From contig WGOB01000035.1 in NCBI GenBank assembly GCA_016124255.1, positions 1 to 44,555 of the forward strand: 44,555 nucleotides of DNA. Reading direction: 5' to 3'. The notes beneath the pieces were generated by a model, which did not search any database, was not told where the DNA came from, and saw nothing but the letters and a program-made list of their open reading frames with translations. The translations under genes and the position numbers were made by a program. Below are positions 1 to 8,377 of the stretch, one piece after another. The stretch is from Alphaproteobacteria bacterium (GTDB lineage: Bacteria; Pseudomonadota; Alphaproteobacteria; Caulobacterales; Aquidulcibacteraceae). Every line of letters starts with the position of its first letter. Within the stretch, counting starts at the first letter, position 1.

Positions 1-1483
1 GCGCTTCGATCGTTTCTTCTGCGATGGCGAGGAGATCGGCGAGACCCATGCCCCACGCGGAAAGGACGCCCGCCAGGGGGTGCAGCAGGATCGTGCGGAC
101 CCCCGCCACCTCGGCGACGGCGCAGGCATGCTGTCCGCCCGCGCCGCCGAAGGCGACGAGCGCATACTCGGCGGGATCGTAGCCGCGCTGGATCGAGATC
201 TTCTTGATCGCCTCGGCCATCGTCTGGTCGGCGATGCGCACGAACCCTTCAGCGGCCTCAAGCGGCGTCATCGCGGCGCCGGTCGTCTCGGCGATCTCGG
301 CGCAGAGACGGTCGAACGCCTCCACGACGGCCTCCAGGCTCGGCGGTTCATCCGCGTGCGGACCAAAGATTGCGGGAAAGTGCGCAGCCTGGATGCGGCC
401 CAGAAGCAGGTTGCAGTCGGTGATGGTGAGCGGGCCGCCGCGGCGATAGCAGGCAGGCCCCGGATCGGCGCCGGCGGAGTGGGGACCAACGCGCAGCCGT
501 GCGCCGTCGAACCGGCAGATCGATCCCCCGCCCGCCGCCACCGTATGCACTTGAAGCATCGGCGCGGAGAGCCGCACGCCCGCGACCACCGTCTCATGCG
601 TGCGGTCGAACGCGCCGGCGACATGCGACACGTCCGTCGAGGTCCCGCCCATGTCGAACCCCAGCGCCTGCGTGAATCCCGCGCGCTTCGCCGCCGCCGC
701 CATCGCGACAACGCCGCCCGCGGGGCCCGAAAGAACCGCATCGCGGCCTCGAAACGCGTCTGCATGCGCGAGCCCGCCGTTCGACTGCATGAACAGAAGC
801 CGCGCGCCGTCCGCTTCAAGCGCCGCCGCCACGCTGTCGACATAGCAGCGCAACACCGGAGAAAGATACGCGTCGGCGACGGCCGTGTCCGCGCGCGGAA
901 TGAATTTGATCAGCCCGCTGATTTCCGAACTCGCCGAAATCTGCGTGAACCCGATCTCGCGCGCGATCTCGACAAGGCGGCGCTCGTGCGCCGGATGCGC
1001 CCAGCCATGCAGGCACGCGATGGCGATGGCCCAGCGTCCTGCATCATATTCGCGCACGAACGCCGTGCGCGCCGCGTCTTCATCGAGCGGCGTGAGCACA
1101 TCGCCCTCCGCCGTCACGCGCTCGCTGACCTCCACGACGCTGCTGTACAGCATGTCGGGCTTGACGATCCGGCGCGCGAAAATCTTCGGCCGCGCCTGCT
1201 GGCCGATCGCGAGCGCGTCCTTGAACCCGCGCGTCACCGCGAGCACGAGATCGGCGCCTTTGCGCTCCAAGAGGGCGTTGGTCGCCACGGTGGTGCCGAG
1301 CCGCACCTCGTCGACGCCGCCGCCGTGCGCGGCGAGCACGCGCCGGATCGCTTCCACGGCCGCATCGGCGTAGTCCCGCGCCGCCGACAAGAGCTTCAAG
1401 ACGTGCAGGCGCCCGTCCGGCGCGCACGCGACGACGTCGGTGAACGTGCCGCCGCGATCGATCCAGAACCGCCACCCTTTCAT
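1..1483 (-). CDS. 5-oxoprolinase / hydantoinase A-type protein (3' end outside window)
   Basis: ATP-dependent amidohydrolase of the hydantoinase/5-oxoprolinase family, probably opening 5-oxoproline to glutamate. About 494 N-terminal residues are visible and the reading frame is open to the left edge. The start [19 protein letters not shown] carries the family's N-terminal ATP-binding signature, followed by [15 protein letters not shown] near residue 70 and a later [12 protein letters not shown] motif. The [13 protein letters not shown] start is typical of the long fused 5-oxoprolinase (about 1200 residues) rather than stand-alone HyuA, but the missing C-terminal half would be needed to decide. 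The ATG at 1483 has no clear Shine-Dalgarno sequence. It lies downstream of, and co-directional with, the nitronate monooxygenase gene, with a hairpin between them. Confidence 0.85.
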   Translation of the reverse strand, partial: MKGWRFWIDRGGTFTDVVACAPDGRLHVLKLLSAARDYADAAVEAIRRVLAAHGGGVDEVRLGTTVATNALLERKGADLVLAVTRGFKDALAIGQQARPKIFARRIVKPDMLYSSVVEVSERVTAEGDVLTPLDEDAARTAFVREYDAGRWAIAIACLHGWAHPAHERRLVEIAREIGFTQISASSEISGLIKFIPRADTAVADAYLSPVLRCYVDSVAAALEADGARLLFMQSNGGLAHADAFRGRDAVLSGPAGGVVAMAAAAKRAGFTQALGFDMGGTSTDVSHVAGAFDRTHETVVAGVRLSAPMLQVHTVAAGGGSICRFDGARLRVGPHSAGADPGPACYRRGGPLTITDCNLLLGRIQAAHFPAIFGPHADEPPSLEAVVEAFDRLCAEIAETTGAAMTPLEAAEGFVRIADQTMAEAIKKISIQRGYDPAEYALVAFGGAGGQHACAVAEVAGVRTILLHPLAGVLSAWGMGLADLLAIAEETIEA

Positions 1484-1522
1484 GCGCGCATCATCGCGCG
1501 GGCGCCGCGATGTGCAAGCGTT

Positions 1523-1546
1523 TGCTCCCCCGTTCACGGGGGAGCA
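1523..1546. repeat. Perfect 10-bp stem palindrome between two minus-strand genes
   Basis: TGCTCCCCCG at 1523-1532 and CGGGGGAGCA at 1537-1546 form a perfect 10-bp stem with loop TTCA. No T-run follows on either strand, so it is not a standard intrinsic terminator. The CTCCCCC/GGGGGAG arms resemble the palindromes at 41986-42006 and 42064-42082, so it is probably a member of a dispersed palindrome family that may also act as an attenuator or mRNA end. Confidence 0.7.
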
Positions 1547-1583
1547 ATGGCGCAAGCCGTGATCGCATTTATGGCGCGACGCG

Positions 1584-2564
1584 TTACGCGAGATACCCCG
1601 CAAGGCGCTTTCTGAGGAGCCCTTCGGCCTCGGCGATGGTGCGGTCGATCAATTCCTTCACGGTCGGGATGTCGTGGATGAGCCCCGCAACCATGCCGCA
1701 GCTCCAGCCGCCGGCGTCCATTTCGCCGGACTTCATGATCCGCGGATACACGCCCGCCACCTCTTCGATGATGTCGGCGAAGGTGAGCTTCTCGCCGAGC
1801 GTCCGTTCCTTCTCCAGCAGCCGCTCGACGGCGGCGTTGTTCAGCACGCGCTCGGTGTTGCGCAGCGGACGCATGATCAGCCGCGTGTCGAGTTCGCTGG
1901 CGGCGACGAGCGCCTGCTTCACGTTCTCATGCACGGGCGCTTCCTTCGTCGCGATAAAGCGCGTGCCCATGTTCATGCCTTCCGCGCCCAGCGCCATCGC
2001 CGCGACGAGGCTGCGCCCGTCCGCCATCCCGCCGGAAGCGACGAACGGAATCTTGAGCTCCTCCGCCGCGCGCGGCAACAGGATGAAGTTCGGCACGTCG
2101 TCTTCGCCCGGATGGCCCCCGCACTCGAAGCCGTCGACGCTGACGGCGTCGCATCCGATCGCCTCCGCCTTCAGCGAGTGCCGCACGGAGGTGCATTTGT
2201 GGATCACGCGGACGCCCGCCTCCTTCATCGCCGGCAGCCATTTCTGCGGATTGTTGCCGGCGGTCTCCACGATCTTGACGCCGCCCTTGATGATCGCCTC
2301 CACAAAGCCCGGATAATCGGGCGGCGTGACCGCGGGCAGGAAGGTGAGGTTCACGCCGAACGGCTTGTTGGTCATGTCCCGGCAGCGCGCGATCTCGGCG
2401 GCGAGCTTGTCGGGCGTGCCCTGCGTCAAGCCGGTGATGATCCCAAGCCCGCCCGCCTCGGAGACCGCCGCCGCCATTTCGGCGAACCCGACATAATGCA
2501 TGCCGCCCTGGATGATCGGGTGCTCAATGCCGAAGAGTTCGGTGATGCGGGTCTTGATGGCCAT
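1584..2564 (-). CDS. Nitronate monooxygenase (2-nitropropane dioxygenase family)
   Basis: FMN-dependent TIM-barrel enzyme that oxidises alkyl nitronates; some relatives are enoyl-ACP reductase-like (FabK). 326 residues. The start [22 protein letters not shown] is the classical family opening. The interior shows [20 protein letters not shown] and GHPGEDDV, matching the FMN-phosphate-binding and glycine-rich segments, then [31 protein letters not shown] chose the ATG at 2564 because GAGGAGC precedes it at good spacing; the open frame upstream runs into the tRNA gene and is not real coding. The physiological substrate cannot be told from sequence. Confidence 0.9.
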   Translation of the reverse strand: MAIKTRITELFGIEHPIIQGGMHYVGFAEMAAAVSEAGGLGIITGLTQGTPDKLAAEIARCRDMTNKPFGVNLTFLPAVTPPDYPGFVEAIIKGGVKIVETAGNNPQKWLPAMKEAGVRVIHKCTSVRHSLKAEAIGCDAVSVDGFECGGHPGEDDVPNFILLPRAAEELKIPFVASGGMADGRSLVAAMALGAEGMNMGTRFIATKEAPVHENVKQALVAASELDTRLIMRPLRNTERVLNNAAVERLLEKERTLGEKLTFADIIEEVAGVYPRIMKSGEMDAGGWSCGMVAGLIHDIPTVKELIDRTIAEAEGLLRKRLAGYLA

Positions 2565-2655
2565 GTTTGCTCCTCGCGCGGCGGCGCTTCTGTTATCGGC
2601 GCCGCCGGCGCGCCCGTCCAGCGTCCCTGATCGGGGCTGAGCGCGGATCGAGTGC

Positions 2656-2745
2656 TGGCGGACAGGGTGGGATTCGAACCCACGGAGCGCTTGCACGCTC
2701 GGCGGTTTTCAAGACCGCTGCCTTCAACCGCTCGGCCACCTGTCC
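2656..2745 (-). tRNA. tRNA-Ser (anticodon UGA)
   Basis: Minus-strand cloverleaf with acceptor stem GGACAGG/CCTGTCC, the anticodon-loop sequence CTTGAAA (anticodon TGA), a long class II variable arm (CCGAGCGTGCAAGCGCTC region) and the T-arm GGTTCGAATCC. CCA is encoded at the 3' end (2658-2656). The long variable arm and the TGA anticodon identify serine, reading UCN codons (mainly UCA). Confidence 0.96.
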
Positions 2746-2942
2746 GGAACCTCGAAGCGGGCCGCGCGCTCTATCAGGCGCATCGCGTGGCCGCAACGCA
2801 CCGCGGCGTCCGCGCCCTGGTTAAGCCCACGAACACCATGAAACCTAACCGTAATTCAAGGAGGGCGGGGCTATTGCGGGCTCAGATTTGAAAAAGCGCC
2901 GGGGCTGCACCGCCCCCAAGGCGCATCGGTGGGAGCTCCTTC

Positions 2943-3824
2943 GTGACCCTTCAGCGCTCGCTCGTCATGCTCGCCGCGGCCCTCTTCCTCGCCGCGCCCG
3001 CGGCCGGGCAGGGGGCGCCCCCGGCGTACGGCTACGGCGCGACATCGAACTTCCGCGGCGGCGAGCCGATCGATCTGCGCCGCACCGCCCGTCCCGCGCC
3101 GGACGCGCTGGCCGCACTCCCCGACGACGGTGAGGAAGAGGAGGCGGAAGAGGCGACTGTCGCGGTCTCGGCGCCGGCACCGGCCAACGCGGCGCTGGAC
3201 GCCCCGCTCCGCCAACGCGCCAACGAGACGGGCGTCGCCTCCTGGTACGGCGCCGAATTCGCCGGGCGCCCGACCGCAACCGGCGAGATTTTCGATCCCA
3301 ACGCGTTGACCGCGGCGCATCCGAGCCTGCCGCTGCCGAGCCTTGTGGAAGTCACCAACACCGAGAACGGCGCAAGCGTGGTGGTGCGCGTGAACGACCG
3401 CGGGCCCTTCGTGCATGGGCGCGTGCTCGATGTCTCGCGCAGCGCCGCCGAAGCGCTCGGCTTCGCAACCGCCGGGCAGGCGCGCGTCGAAATCCGCTAT
3501 CTGGGGCCAGCGCCCCGCTCGCTCGTGCGGGAGGAGGCGGCCGCCCTCGGCCCTGTCGGCGCGCCGCTCGCCGCGGCCCCGGCGCCGCGCCCGCCCAACG
3601 CGGCCTTCGTGGTTCAGGTCGGCGCCTTTTCCGATCCCGCCAACGCCGAGCGCGTCCGCGCCGATCTGGCCAACGCAGGCCCCGCATTCGTCGAGGCCGG
3701 CTGGGTAGGGGGCCGCCAGCTCCACCGGGTGCGGCTCGCGGCCGCCACGGACGCCGAGGCTGAACAGCTCCGCCAGCGCGTCGCCCGTCTCGGCTACCAG
3801 GACGCCATCGTCCAGCCCCGCTGA
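2943..3824 (+). CDS. rlpA: RlpA-like septal ring lytic transglycosylase with SPOR domain
   Basis: Envelope protein predicted to act on denuded septal peptidoglycan. 293 residues from a GTG start; GGGAG lies about 8 bases upstream. Residues 1-22 are a signal peptide (hydrophobic core LVMLAAALFLAAPAA). Residues 30-95 are a low-complexity linker with an acidic run (EEEEAEE). Residues 96-187 form the double-psi beta-barrel, with GVASWYG, TATGEIFDPNALTAAHP and the signature VNDRGPF (D152). Residues 222-293 are a C-terminal SPOR domain (FVVQVGAFSDPANAERV). I see no lipobox cysteine, so unlike E. coli RlpA it may be periplasmic rather than a lipoprotein. A D,D-carboxypeptidase gene follows 88 bases downstream. 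Assignment is firm at family level; lytic activity is inferred. Confidence 0.9.
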   Translation: MTLQRSLVMLAAALFLAAPAAGQGAPPAYGYGATSNFRGGEPIDLRRTARPAPDALAALPDDGEEEEAEEATVAVSAPAPANAALDAPLRQRANETGVASWYGAEFAGRPTATGEIFDPNALTAAHPSLPLPSLVEVTNTENGASVVVRVNDRGPFVHGRVLDVSRSAAEALGFATAGQARVEIRYLGPAPRSLVREEAAALGPVGAPLAAAPAPRPPNAAFVVQVGAFSDPANAERVRADLANAGPAFVEAGWVGGRQLHRVRLAAATDAEAEQLRQRVARLGYQDAIVQPR

Positions 3825-3912
3825 CCCTGCCTTCCGCCGCGGCCTCAGGTCCGCCGCGCGTCTGTGCTAGACGAGCGCTGAAGACGGCGATTCTCGACGC
3901 GGGAGAGGGTTC

Positions 3913-5061
3913 ATGAAGGCGCTTGGCGCGCTTGGTTTCTTGGCGGCGCTCTCCATGGTCGCGCCCGCGTCGGCGCAGACGGCGTTCGAGAGCGCCGCGC
4001 CCAACGCCGTGATCCTCGATGCGCAAACCGGCATCACGCTCTATTGCAGGGAGTGCGATGCGCCGGTGGCCCCGGCGTCGATGTCCAAGCTGATGACGAT
4101 GCTGATAGTCGCTGAAGAACTGCAATCGGGCCGCATCAACGAGAACACCGAGTTCGTCGTCAGCGAACGCGTCTGGCGCGCGCACGGCGCCATGAGCGAC
4201 AACTCGCACATGTTCCTCGCCGTCAACAGCCGGGTGCGCGTCGGCGATCTCGTGCGCGGCGCGATCATCGTATCCGCCAACGACGCCTGCGTGGTGCTCG
4301 CCGAAGGCATCGCCGGCAGCGAAGACGCTTTCGTCGCGCGGATGAACCGGCGCGCGCGCGAACTTGGCCTGCGCACGGCGCGGTTTCGCAACGTCACCGG
4401 GCTCGACGATCCCGATCAGGTCATCAGCGTGCGCGATCTTGCGCGGCTGGCGCGCCACATGATCGCCGCCTATCCCGATCTCTACCGTCTCTATTCGCAG
4501 CGCGACTTCACCTACAACAACCGCACCCAGCCCAACCGCAATCCGCTGCTCGGCGCCTTCGAAGGCGCCGATGGCGTCAAGACCGGGCACACGGCCGCAT
4601 CCGGCTATGGATTGATCGGCTCCGCGGTGCGTGACGGGCAGCGCCGCATCGTGGCGTTTCGCGGCATGGCGACCATGGCCGCGCGCGCGACGGAAGCCGA
4701 ACGCCTGTTGCGCGCGGCGTTCTACGACTTCCAGATCCAGTCGCTCTATCCGGCGAACGCGGAGGTGGCGCAGGCGGACGTGTGGCTGGGCGGGCGGGCC
4801 ACGGTGCCGCTGGTGACGCGCGCGCCGATCGCCATCGGCCTCGGCGTCGGCCAGCGCGAGGGCTTGAGCGCCCGCGTCGTCTACCAGCGCCCGATCCCCG
4901 CGCCGATCGCGGAAGGCGATGAACTCGGCCGCCTCGTGATCGAAGGGCCGCACTTTGCGCGCCGCGAATATCCGCTCTATGCCGGACGCCGGATCGGGCG
5001 CGCCAACTGGTTCGCCCGCGCCTGGGCGGGACTTGGCGACCTGTTCGGCGGCGGTCAGTGA
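3913..5061 (+). CDS. dacA: D-alanyl-D-alanine carboxypeptidase (peptidase S11, PBP5/6 type)
   Basis: Serine D,D-carboxypeptidase that removes the terminal D-Ala of peptidoglycan stem peptides in the periplasm. 382 residues. The signal peptide (residues 1-21) ends ASAQT. The three penicillin-binding motifs are intact: SMSK (S56-K59), SAN (S121-N123) and KTG (K223-G225). A C-terminal beta-rich domain follows from about residue 260. The ATG is preceded by GGGAGAGGG. It lies between the RlpA-like gene and tmk; tmk begins 9 bases after its stop, so the two are probably co-transcribed. Confidence 0.93.
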   Translation: MKALGALGFLAALSMVAPASAQTAFESAAPNAVILDAQTGITLYCRECDAPVAPASMSKLMTMLIVAEELQSGRINENTEFVVSERVWRAHGAMSDNSHMFLAVNSRVRVGDLVRGAIIVSANDACVVLAEGIAGSEDAFVARMNRRARELGLRTARFRNVTGLDDPDQVISVRDLARLARHMIAAYPDLYRLYSQRDFTYNNRTQPNRNPLLGAFEGADGVKTGHTAASGYGLIGSAVRDGQRRIVAFRGMATMAARATEAERLLRAAFYDFQIQSLYPANAEVAQADVWLGGRATVPLVTRAPIAIGLGVGQREGLSARVVYQRPIPAPIAEGDELGRLVIEGPHFARREYPLYAGRRIGRANWFARAWAGLGDLFGGGQ

Positions 5062-5070
5062 AGAGGACAA

Positions 5071-5700
5071 TTGAGCGGGAAGTTCATCACCCTGGAAGGC
5101 GGCGAGGGCGCGGGCAAATCGACATTGGCGCGCGCGCTCGCTGAACGTTTGGAGGCGGCGGGCGTGCAGACGACGCTGACGCGCGAGCCGGGCGGCTCGC
5201 CGGGCGCCGACGCCATCCGCGCGCTCTTCGTGCGCGGCGATGCTGAGAAATTCGCGCCGCTCACCGATGCGCTGCTGATCGCGGCGGCGCGCGCCGATCA
5301 CATCGCGCACACGATCGCACCGGCGCGCGCGGCGGGGCGCTGGGTGATCTGCGATCGCTTCACCGATTCCACGCACGCGTATCAGGGCGCCGGGCGCGGC
5401 GTGGACATGGCCGTGCTGACGACGCTCGACGCCCTGATCGATGCGCCCAAACCCGATCTCACCTTGGTGCTCGACGTCGATCCGAAAGCCGGCGTCCGCC
5501 GCTCCAAAGGCGCGCACAGCGGCGAGGACCGCTTTGAGCGCATGGACCTCTCCTTTCACCAAACCGTCCGCGCCGCGTTTCTCGGGATCGCCCGCGACGA
5601 ACCGGACCGCTGCGTTGTGATCGATGCGGCGCTGGATAAGGACGCCGTGCGCGCTGCAGCGCTCGACGCGATCGCGTCGCGGCTTGGCGTACACGCATGA
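5071..5700 (+). CDS. tmk: Thymidylate kinase
   Basis: Phosphorylates dTMP to dTDP, essential for dTTP supply. 209 residues. P-loop GGEGAGKST at residues 10-18; the Asp-Arg motif CDRFTDSTHAYQGAGRG near residue 91 binds dTMP. The lid region contains RSKGAHSGEDRFERM. The start is a TTG at 5071, preceded by GAAGAGGA at ideal spacing; no ATG or GTG stands ahead of the P-loop. The stop overlaps the holB start by ATGA (5697-5700), implying translational coupling. Confidence 0.95.
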   Translation: MSGKFITLEGGEGAGKSTLARALAERLEAAGVQTTLTREPGGSPGADAIRALFVRGDAEKFAPLTDALLIAAARADHIAHTIAPARAAGRWVICDRFTDSTHAYQGAGRGVDMAVLTTLDALIDAPKPDLTLVLDVDPKAGVRRSKGAHSGEDRFERMDLSFHQTVRAAFLGIARDEPDRCVVIDAALDKDAVRAAALDAIASRLGVHA

Positions 5701-6635
5701 CCGCGGCCGAGACTTTCACCTTCGTCGGCCATGACGCGGCGGAGCGCGAACTCGCCGGCGCCATCGACAGCGGTCGTTTTCATCATGCGTGGCTGATCAA
5801 CGGCCCGCGCGGCGTCGGCAAGGCGACGCTGGCGTTCCGCGCCGCGCGCGCGGCTCTTGGCGCACGCCGCATCGGGCCGCGCCCGCTGGACGCTGCGCCC
5901 GACGACATCGTCGCCAGGCAGATCGCGGCGCAGGCGCATCCGGACTTTTTTCTTTTGCAGCGCGGCCTCAACGAGCGCGGCAAACTCCGCCGCGAGATCA
6001 CGGCCGAGGATGCGCGCAGCGTCGGCGCCTTCTTCACGATGGGCTCGGCCTCCGGCGGATTGCGCGTGGCGATCATCGACTCCGTCGACGACCTCAATCG
6101 CCACGCGGCGAATGCGATCCTCAAGACGCTGGAAGAACCGCCGCCGCGCACCCTGTTGCTGCTTGTCTGTCATGCGCCCGGCGCGATCCTGCCCACGATC
6201 CGCTCACGCTGCCGCAGGCTCACCCTGCGCCCATTGCACGACGCCGAGATGGCGCAACTCGGCGATTTCGATGCGCCGACGCGCACGCTCGCGGCCGGCC
6301 GCCCTGGGCGCGCGTTGACGCTGGAAGCGGAGCCGGGCTTTGCCAGCGCGGTCGTCGACGCCCTGGGCCGGCTGGAAAAGAACGGCGGCGCAGCGCTTCT
6401 CGCCCTTGCCGGCGGCGGCGACCGCGCCGAACGGCTCTCGTTTGTGCTCGACGCACTGGAGGATTGGCTGCACGCGGCCGCCGTCCGCGGCGATCCGCGC
6501 GCAAACGCATACGCCGCGCTTTACAGCGAACTGGAGGCGCTGCGCGCGCAGGCGGACGGCCTCGACCTCGATCCCGGCCATGCGCTGGCGCGCGCGGCGT
6601 TGCTGTTTGATCGCGCCGCGGCCGCGCCCACATGA
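5697..6635 (+). CDS. holB: DNA polymerase III delta' subunit
   Basis: Clamp-loader subunit of the replicative polymerase. 312 residues. The AAA+ start shows FVGHDAAERELAGAI, Walker A GPRGVGKAT (about residues 36-44), a Walker B region with a D-D pair in VAIIDSVDDLNRHAANAILK, and LEEPPPRTLLLLVCH followed by the sensor segment IRSRCRRL. The cysteine quartet of the zinc module of E. coli delta' is not obvious. It overlaps tmk upstream and tatD downstream by ATGA, so the cluster is one operon. Confidence 0.92.
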   Translation: MTAAETFTFVGHDAAERELAGAIDSGRFHHAWLINGPRGVGKATLAFRAARAALGARRIGPRPLDAAPDDIVARQIAAQAHPDFFLLQRGLNERGKLRREITAEDARSVGAFFTMGSASGGLRVAIIDSVDDLNRHAANAILKTLEEPPPRTLLLLVCHAPGAILPTIRSRCRRLTLRPLHDAEMAQLGDFDAPTRTLAAGRPGRALTLEAEPGFASAVVDALGRLEKNGGAALLALAGGGDRAERLSFVLDALEDWLHAAAVRGDPRANAYAALYSELEALRAQADGLDLDPGHALARAALLFDRAAAAPT

Positions 6636-7429
6636 GCACCATGCTCATCGACAGCCACGTGAACCTGCATCACGAGAAGTTCGACGCCGACCGGAGCGAG
6701 GTGATCGCCGCTGCGCGCGCGGCCGGCGTCGGCGTGATGATCACGATCTGCGACCGGATCGAGAACGTCCCGCACGTGCTGGCGATCGCGGAGCGCGACC
6801 CCGACATCTACGCAACGATCGGCGCGCATCCCCACTACGCCAAGGATCACCTTTGGCTGACGCCTGAGCGTCTGATCCAGGATGCGAAGCAGAACCGCGC
6901 CAAGGTCGTCGGCATCGGCGAGACCGGGCTCGACCTGCACTACGGCTTCAGCGCGCTCGACGATCAGGAGCGCGTCTTCCGCGCCCACATCGAAGCCGCG
7001 CGCACGCTCGATCTGCCGCTCATCGTGCACACGCGCGCGGCCGACGACCGCACCGGCGACATTCTCGAAGAAGAGCACGCCAAGGGCGCTTTTCCGCTGC
7101 TGATGCATTGCTACACCAGCGGCGCGGATCTGGCGCGGCGCGCCGTAGCGCTCGGCGGCTACATCTCGTTTTCCGGCATCATGACGTTCAAGAACGCAGC
7201 CGATGTCCGCGCGATTGCGGCAGAGACGCCGCTTGACCGCGTCATCCTGGAAACCGATTGCCCCTACCTCGCGCCTGTGCCGTTTCGAGGCAGGCGCTGC
7301 GAACCGGCGATGGTGGCGGAGGTCTACCGCTTCTTCTGCGCCGAGAGGGGGATCGACACGGAGGAGGGGGCAGCGATCGTCGCGGACAATGTGCACCGCC
7401 TCTTCCGCGCCATTCCAAGGGCCGCGTGA
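6632..7429 (+). CDS. tatD: TatD family metal-dependent deoxyribonuclease
   Basis: TIM-barrel metallo-hydrolase, TatD/YcfH type, implicated in 3'-5' DNA exonuclease activity. 265 residues. Visible motifs are GETGLDLHYGF (metal-binding Glu), PLIVHTRAADDRT, LMHCYTSGADLARRAV and VILETDCPYLAPVPFRGRRCEP. The N-terminal metal motif reads DSHVNLHH, where most TatD proteins have HxH (DSHCHLD): the second His is Asn here. The start overlaps the holB stop by ATGA, and its stop overlaps the next gene by TGATG. In many alphaproteobacteria metG lies between holB and tatD; it is absent here. Confidence 0.9.
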   Translation: MSTMLIDSHVNLHHEKFDADRSEVIAAARAAGVGVMITICDRIENVPHVLAIAERDPDIYATIGAHPHYAKDHLWLTPERLIQDAKQNRAKVVGIGETGLDLHYGFSALDDQERVFRAHIEAARTLDLPLIVHTRAADDRTGDILEEEHAKGAFPLLMHCYTSGADLARRAVALGGYISFSGIMTFKNAADVRAIAAETPLDRVILETDCPYLAPVPFRGRRCEPAMVAEVYRFFCAERGIDTEEGAAIVADNVHRLFRAIPRAA

Positions 7430-8244
7430 TGGGCGCGATCCGCGTCACGATTCTCGGCTGCGGCTCCTCCGGCGGCGTGCCCCGCACGAATGGCGATTGG
7501 GGCGCATGCGATCCGGGCGAACCGCGGAACAAACGCACACGGTGCGGATTGCTGCTGCAGCGCTGGCATGGCGCGCCCGGCGACGCGGCCGACGCCACCA
7601 GCGTCCTGATCGACACCGCGCCCGATCTGCGCGAACAGATGATCGCCGCCGGGGTCCGTCGCCTCGACGCTGTGGTCTACACCCACGATCACGCCGACCA
7701 GGCGCACGGCATCGACGATGTCCGCGCGTTCGTTCTGGCGCAGCGCAAACGCATGCCCGTGTGGATGGACGCACCCACGCGCGCCACGCTGACGCGCCGG
7801 TTTGCGTATTGCTTCTATGGCGAAGGCGGCTATCCGCCGATCCTTGAGGACGCCGGCGCGATCAGGCCGCGCGAAACGTTTCGCATCGACGGCCCGGGCG
7901 GCGCGGTGTCGTTGACGCCGCTGCTGCAGGACCATGGCTTGTCGCAATCGCTGGCGTTCCGCTTCGGCGCCGGCGCGTATTCCAACGACCTGGTCGCGAT
8001 GCCGGAGGAAACCTTCGCCGGTCTCGCCGGCCTCGACCTCTGGATCGTCGACGCGCTCCGCTACACGCCGCATCCGACCCACGCCCATCTTGAGCGTACG
8101 TTGTCCTGGATCGACCGGCTCAAACCGCGCCGCGCGATCCTGACGAACATGCACATCGATATGGACTACCGACGCCTGGCCGCGGACCTGCCGGCGGGCG
8201 TCGAACCAGCGTATGACGGCCTGCAGATCGATCTCGAGGATTAG
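7429..8244 (+). CDS. MBL-fold metallo-hydrolase, PhnP-like
   Basis: Metallo-beta-lactamase-fold phosphodiesterase similar to PhnP (phosphoribosyl 1,2-cyclic phosphate phosphodiesterase), here in the housekeeping tmk-holB-tatD cluster rather than with phosphonate genes. 271 residues. The N-terminus TILGCGSSGGVPR is family-typical; the metal motif THDHADQAHGIDD gives HxHxDH. Later motifs are DHGLSQSLAFRF and NMHIDMDY. I chose the ATG at 7429 because it overlaps the tatD stop (TGATG); the frame is open further upstream but only inside tatD. Substrate unknown; the cluster position is shared by other alphaproteobacteria (from memory). The IS1595 transposon begins 85 bases after the stop. Confidence 0.88.
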   Translation: MGAIRVTILGCGSSGGVPRTNGDWGACDPGEPRNKRTRCGLLLQRWHGAPGDAADATSVLIDTAPDLREQMIAAGVRRLDAVVYTHDHADQAHGIDDVRAFVLAQRKRMPVWMDAPTRATLTRRFAYCFYGEGGYPPILEDAGAIRPRETFRIDGPGGAVSLTPLLQDHGLSQSLAFRFGAGAYSNDLVAMPEETFAGLAGLDLWIVDALRYTPHPTHAHLERTLSWIDRLKPRRAILTNMHIDMDYRRLAADLPAGVEPAYDGLQIDLED

Positions 8245-8321
8245 CCGGGAGTTTGGACTTCATGGCGCGAGTCAGCGGATGCTCGCTTCCGACGGCCTCG
8301 ACGGCCCGCCCCTCAAGGGTC

Positions 8322-8329
8322 ACCGTATT
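8322..8329. repeat. Left copy of 8-bp target-site duplication
   Basis: ACCGTATT directly abuts the left end of the transposon. The identical octamer is at 11088-11095 next to the right end. Eight bases is the usual duplication length of the IS1595 family. Confidence 0.9.
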
Positions 8330-8362
8330 GGCGACGTTACACTTGACAGCCCCAGCCCCAAT
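8330..8362 (+). repeat. Left terminal inverted repeat of the IS1595 element
   Basis: Begins GGCGACGTTACACTTGACAG. Compared with the reverse complement of the right end it differs at positions 1, 3, 17, 19, 26 and 29 of 33. Positions 17 and 19 fall inside the -35 box TTGACA, so only the left end has the consensus -35. Confidence 0.88.
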
Positions 8363-8371
8363 ATCTAGATT
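8343..8371 (+). promoter_or_regulatory. Transposase promoter inside and next to left inverted repeat
   Basis: TTGACA at 8343-8348 and TAGATT at 8366-8371 are separated by 17 bases. The -10 ends six bases before the transposase ATG, which places the expected transcription start at the ATG itself. GGAGG at 8372-8376 is only one base from the ATG, too close to serve as a Shine-Dalgarno sequence, so the mRNA is predicted to be leaderless. Confidence 0.65.
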
Positions 8372-8377
8372 GGAGGC

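Noticed and set aside
1523-1546. Intrinsic terminator
   Set aside because: The stem is strong but no T-run follows on either strand; recorded as a palindromic repeat instead.
80-1615. A 511-codon plus-strand frame over the hydantoinase gene
   Set aside because: The minus-strand frame encodes intact hydantoinase motifs from 1483 down; the plus-strand product is arginine-rich and without homology signals.
3352-5694. A 780-codon open frame on the minus strand, opposite dacA and tmk
   Set aside because: It is arginine/alanine rich without any recognisable motif and lies opposite genes with clear catalytic motifs; long antisense frames are expected at this GC content.
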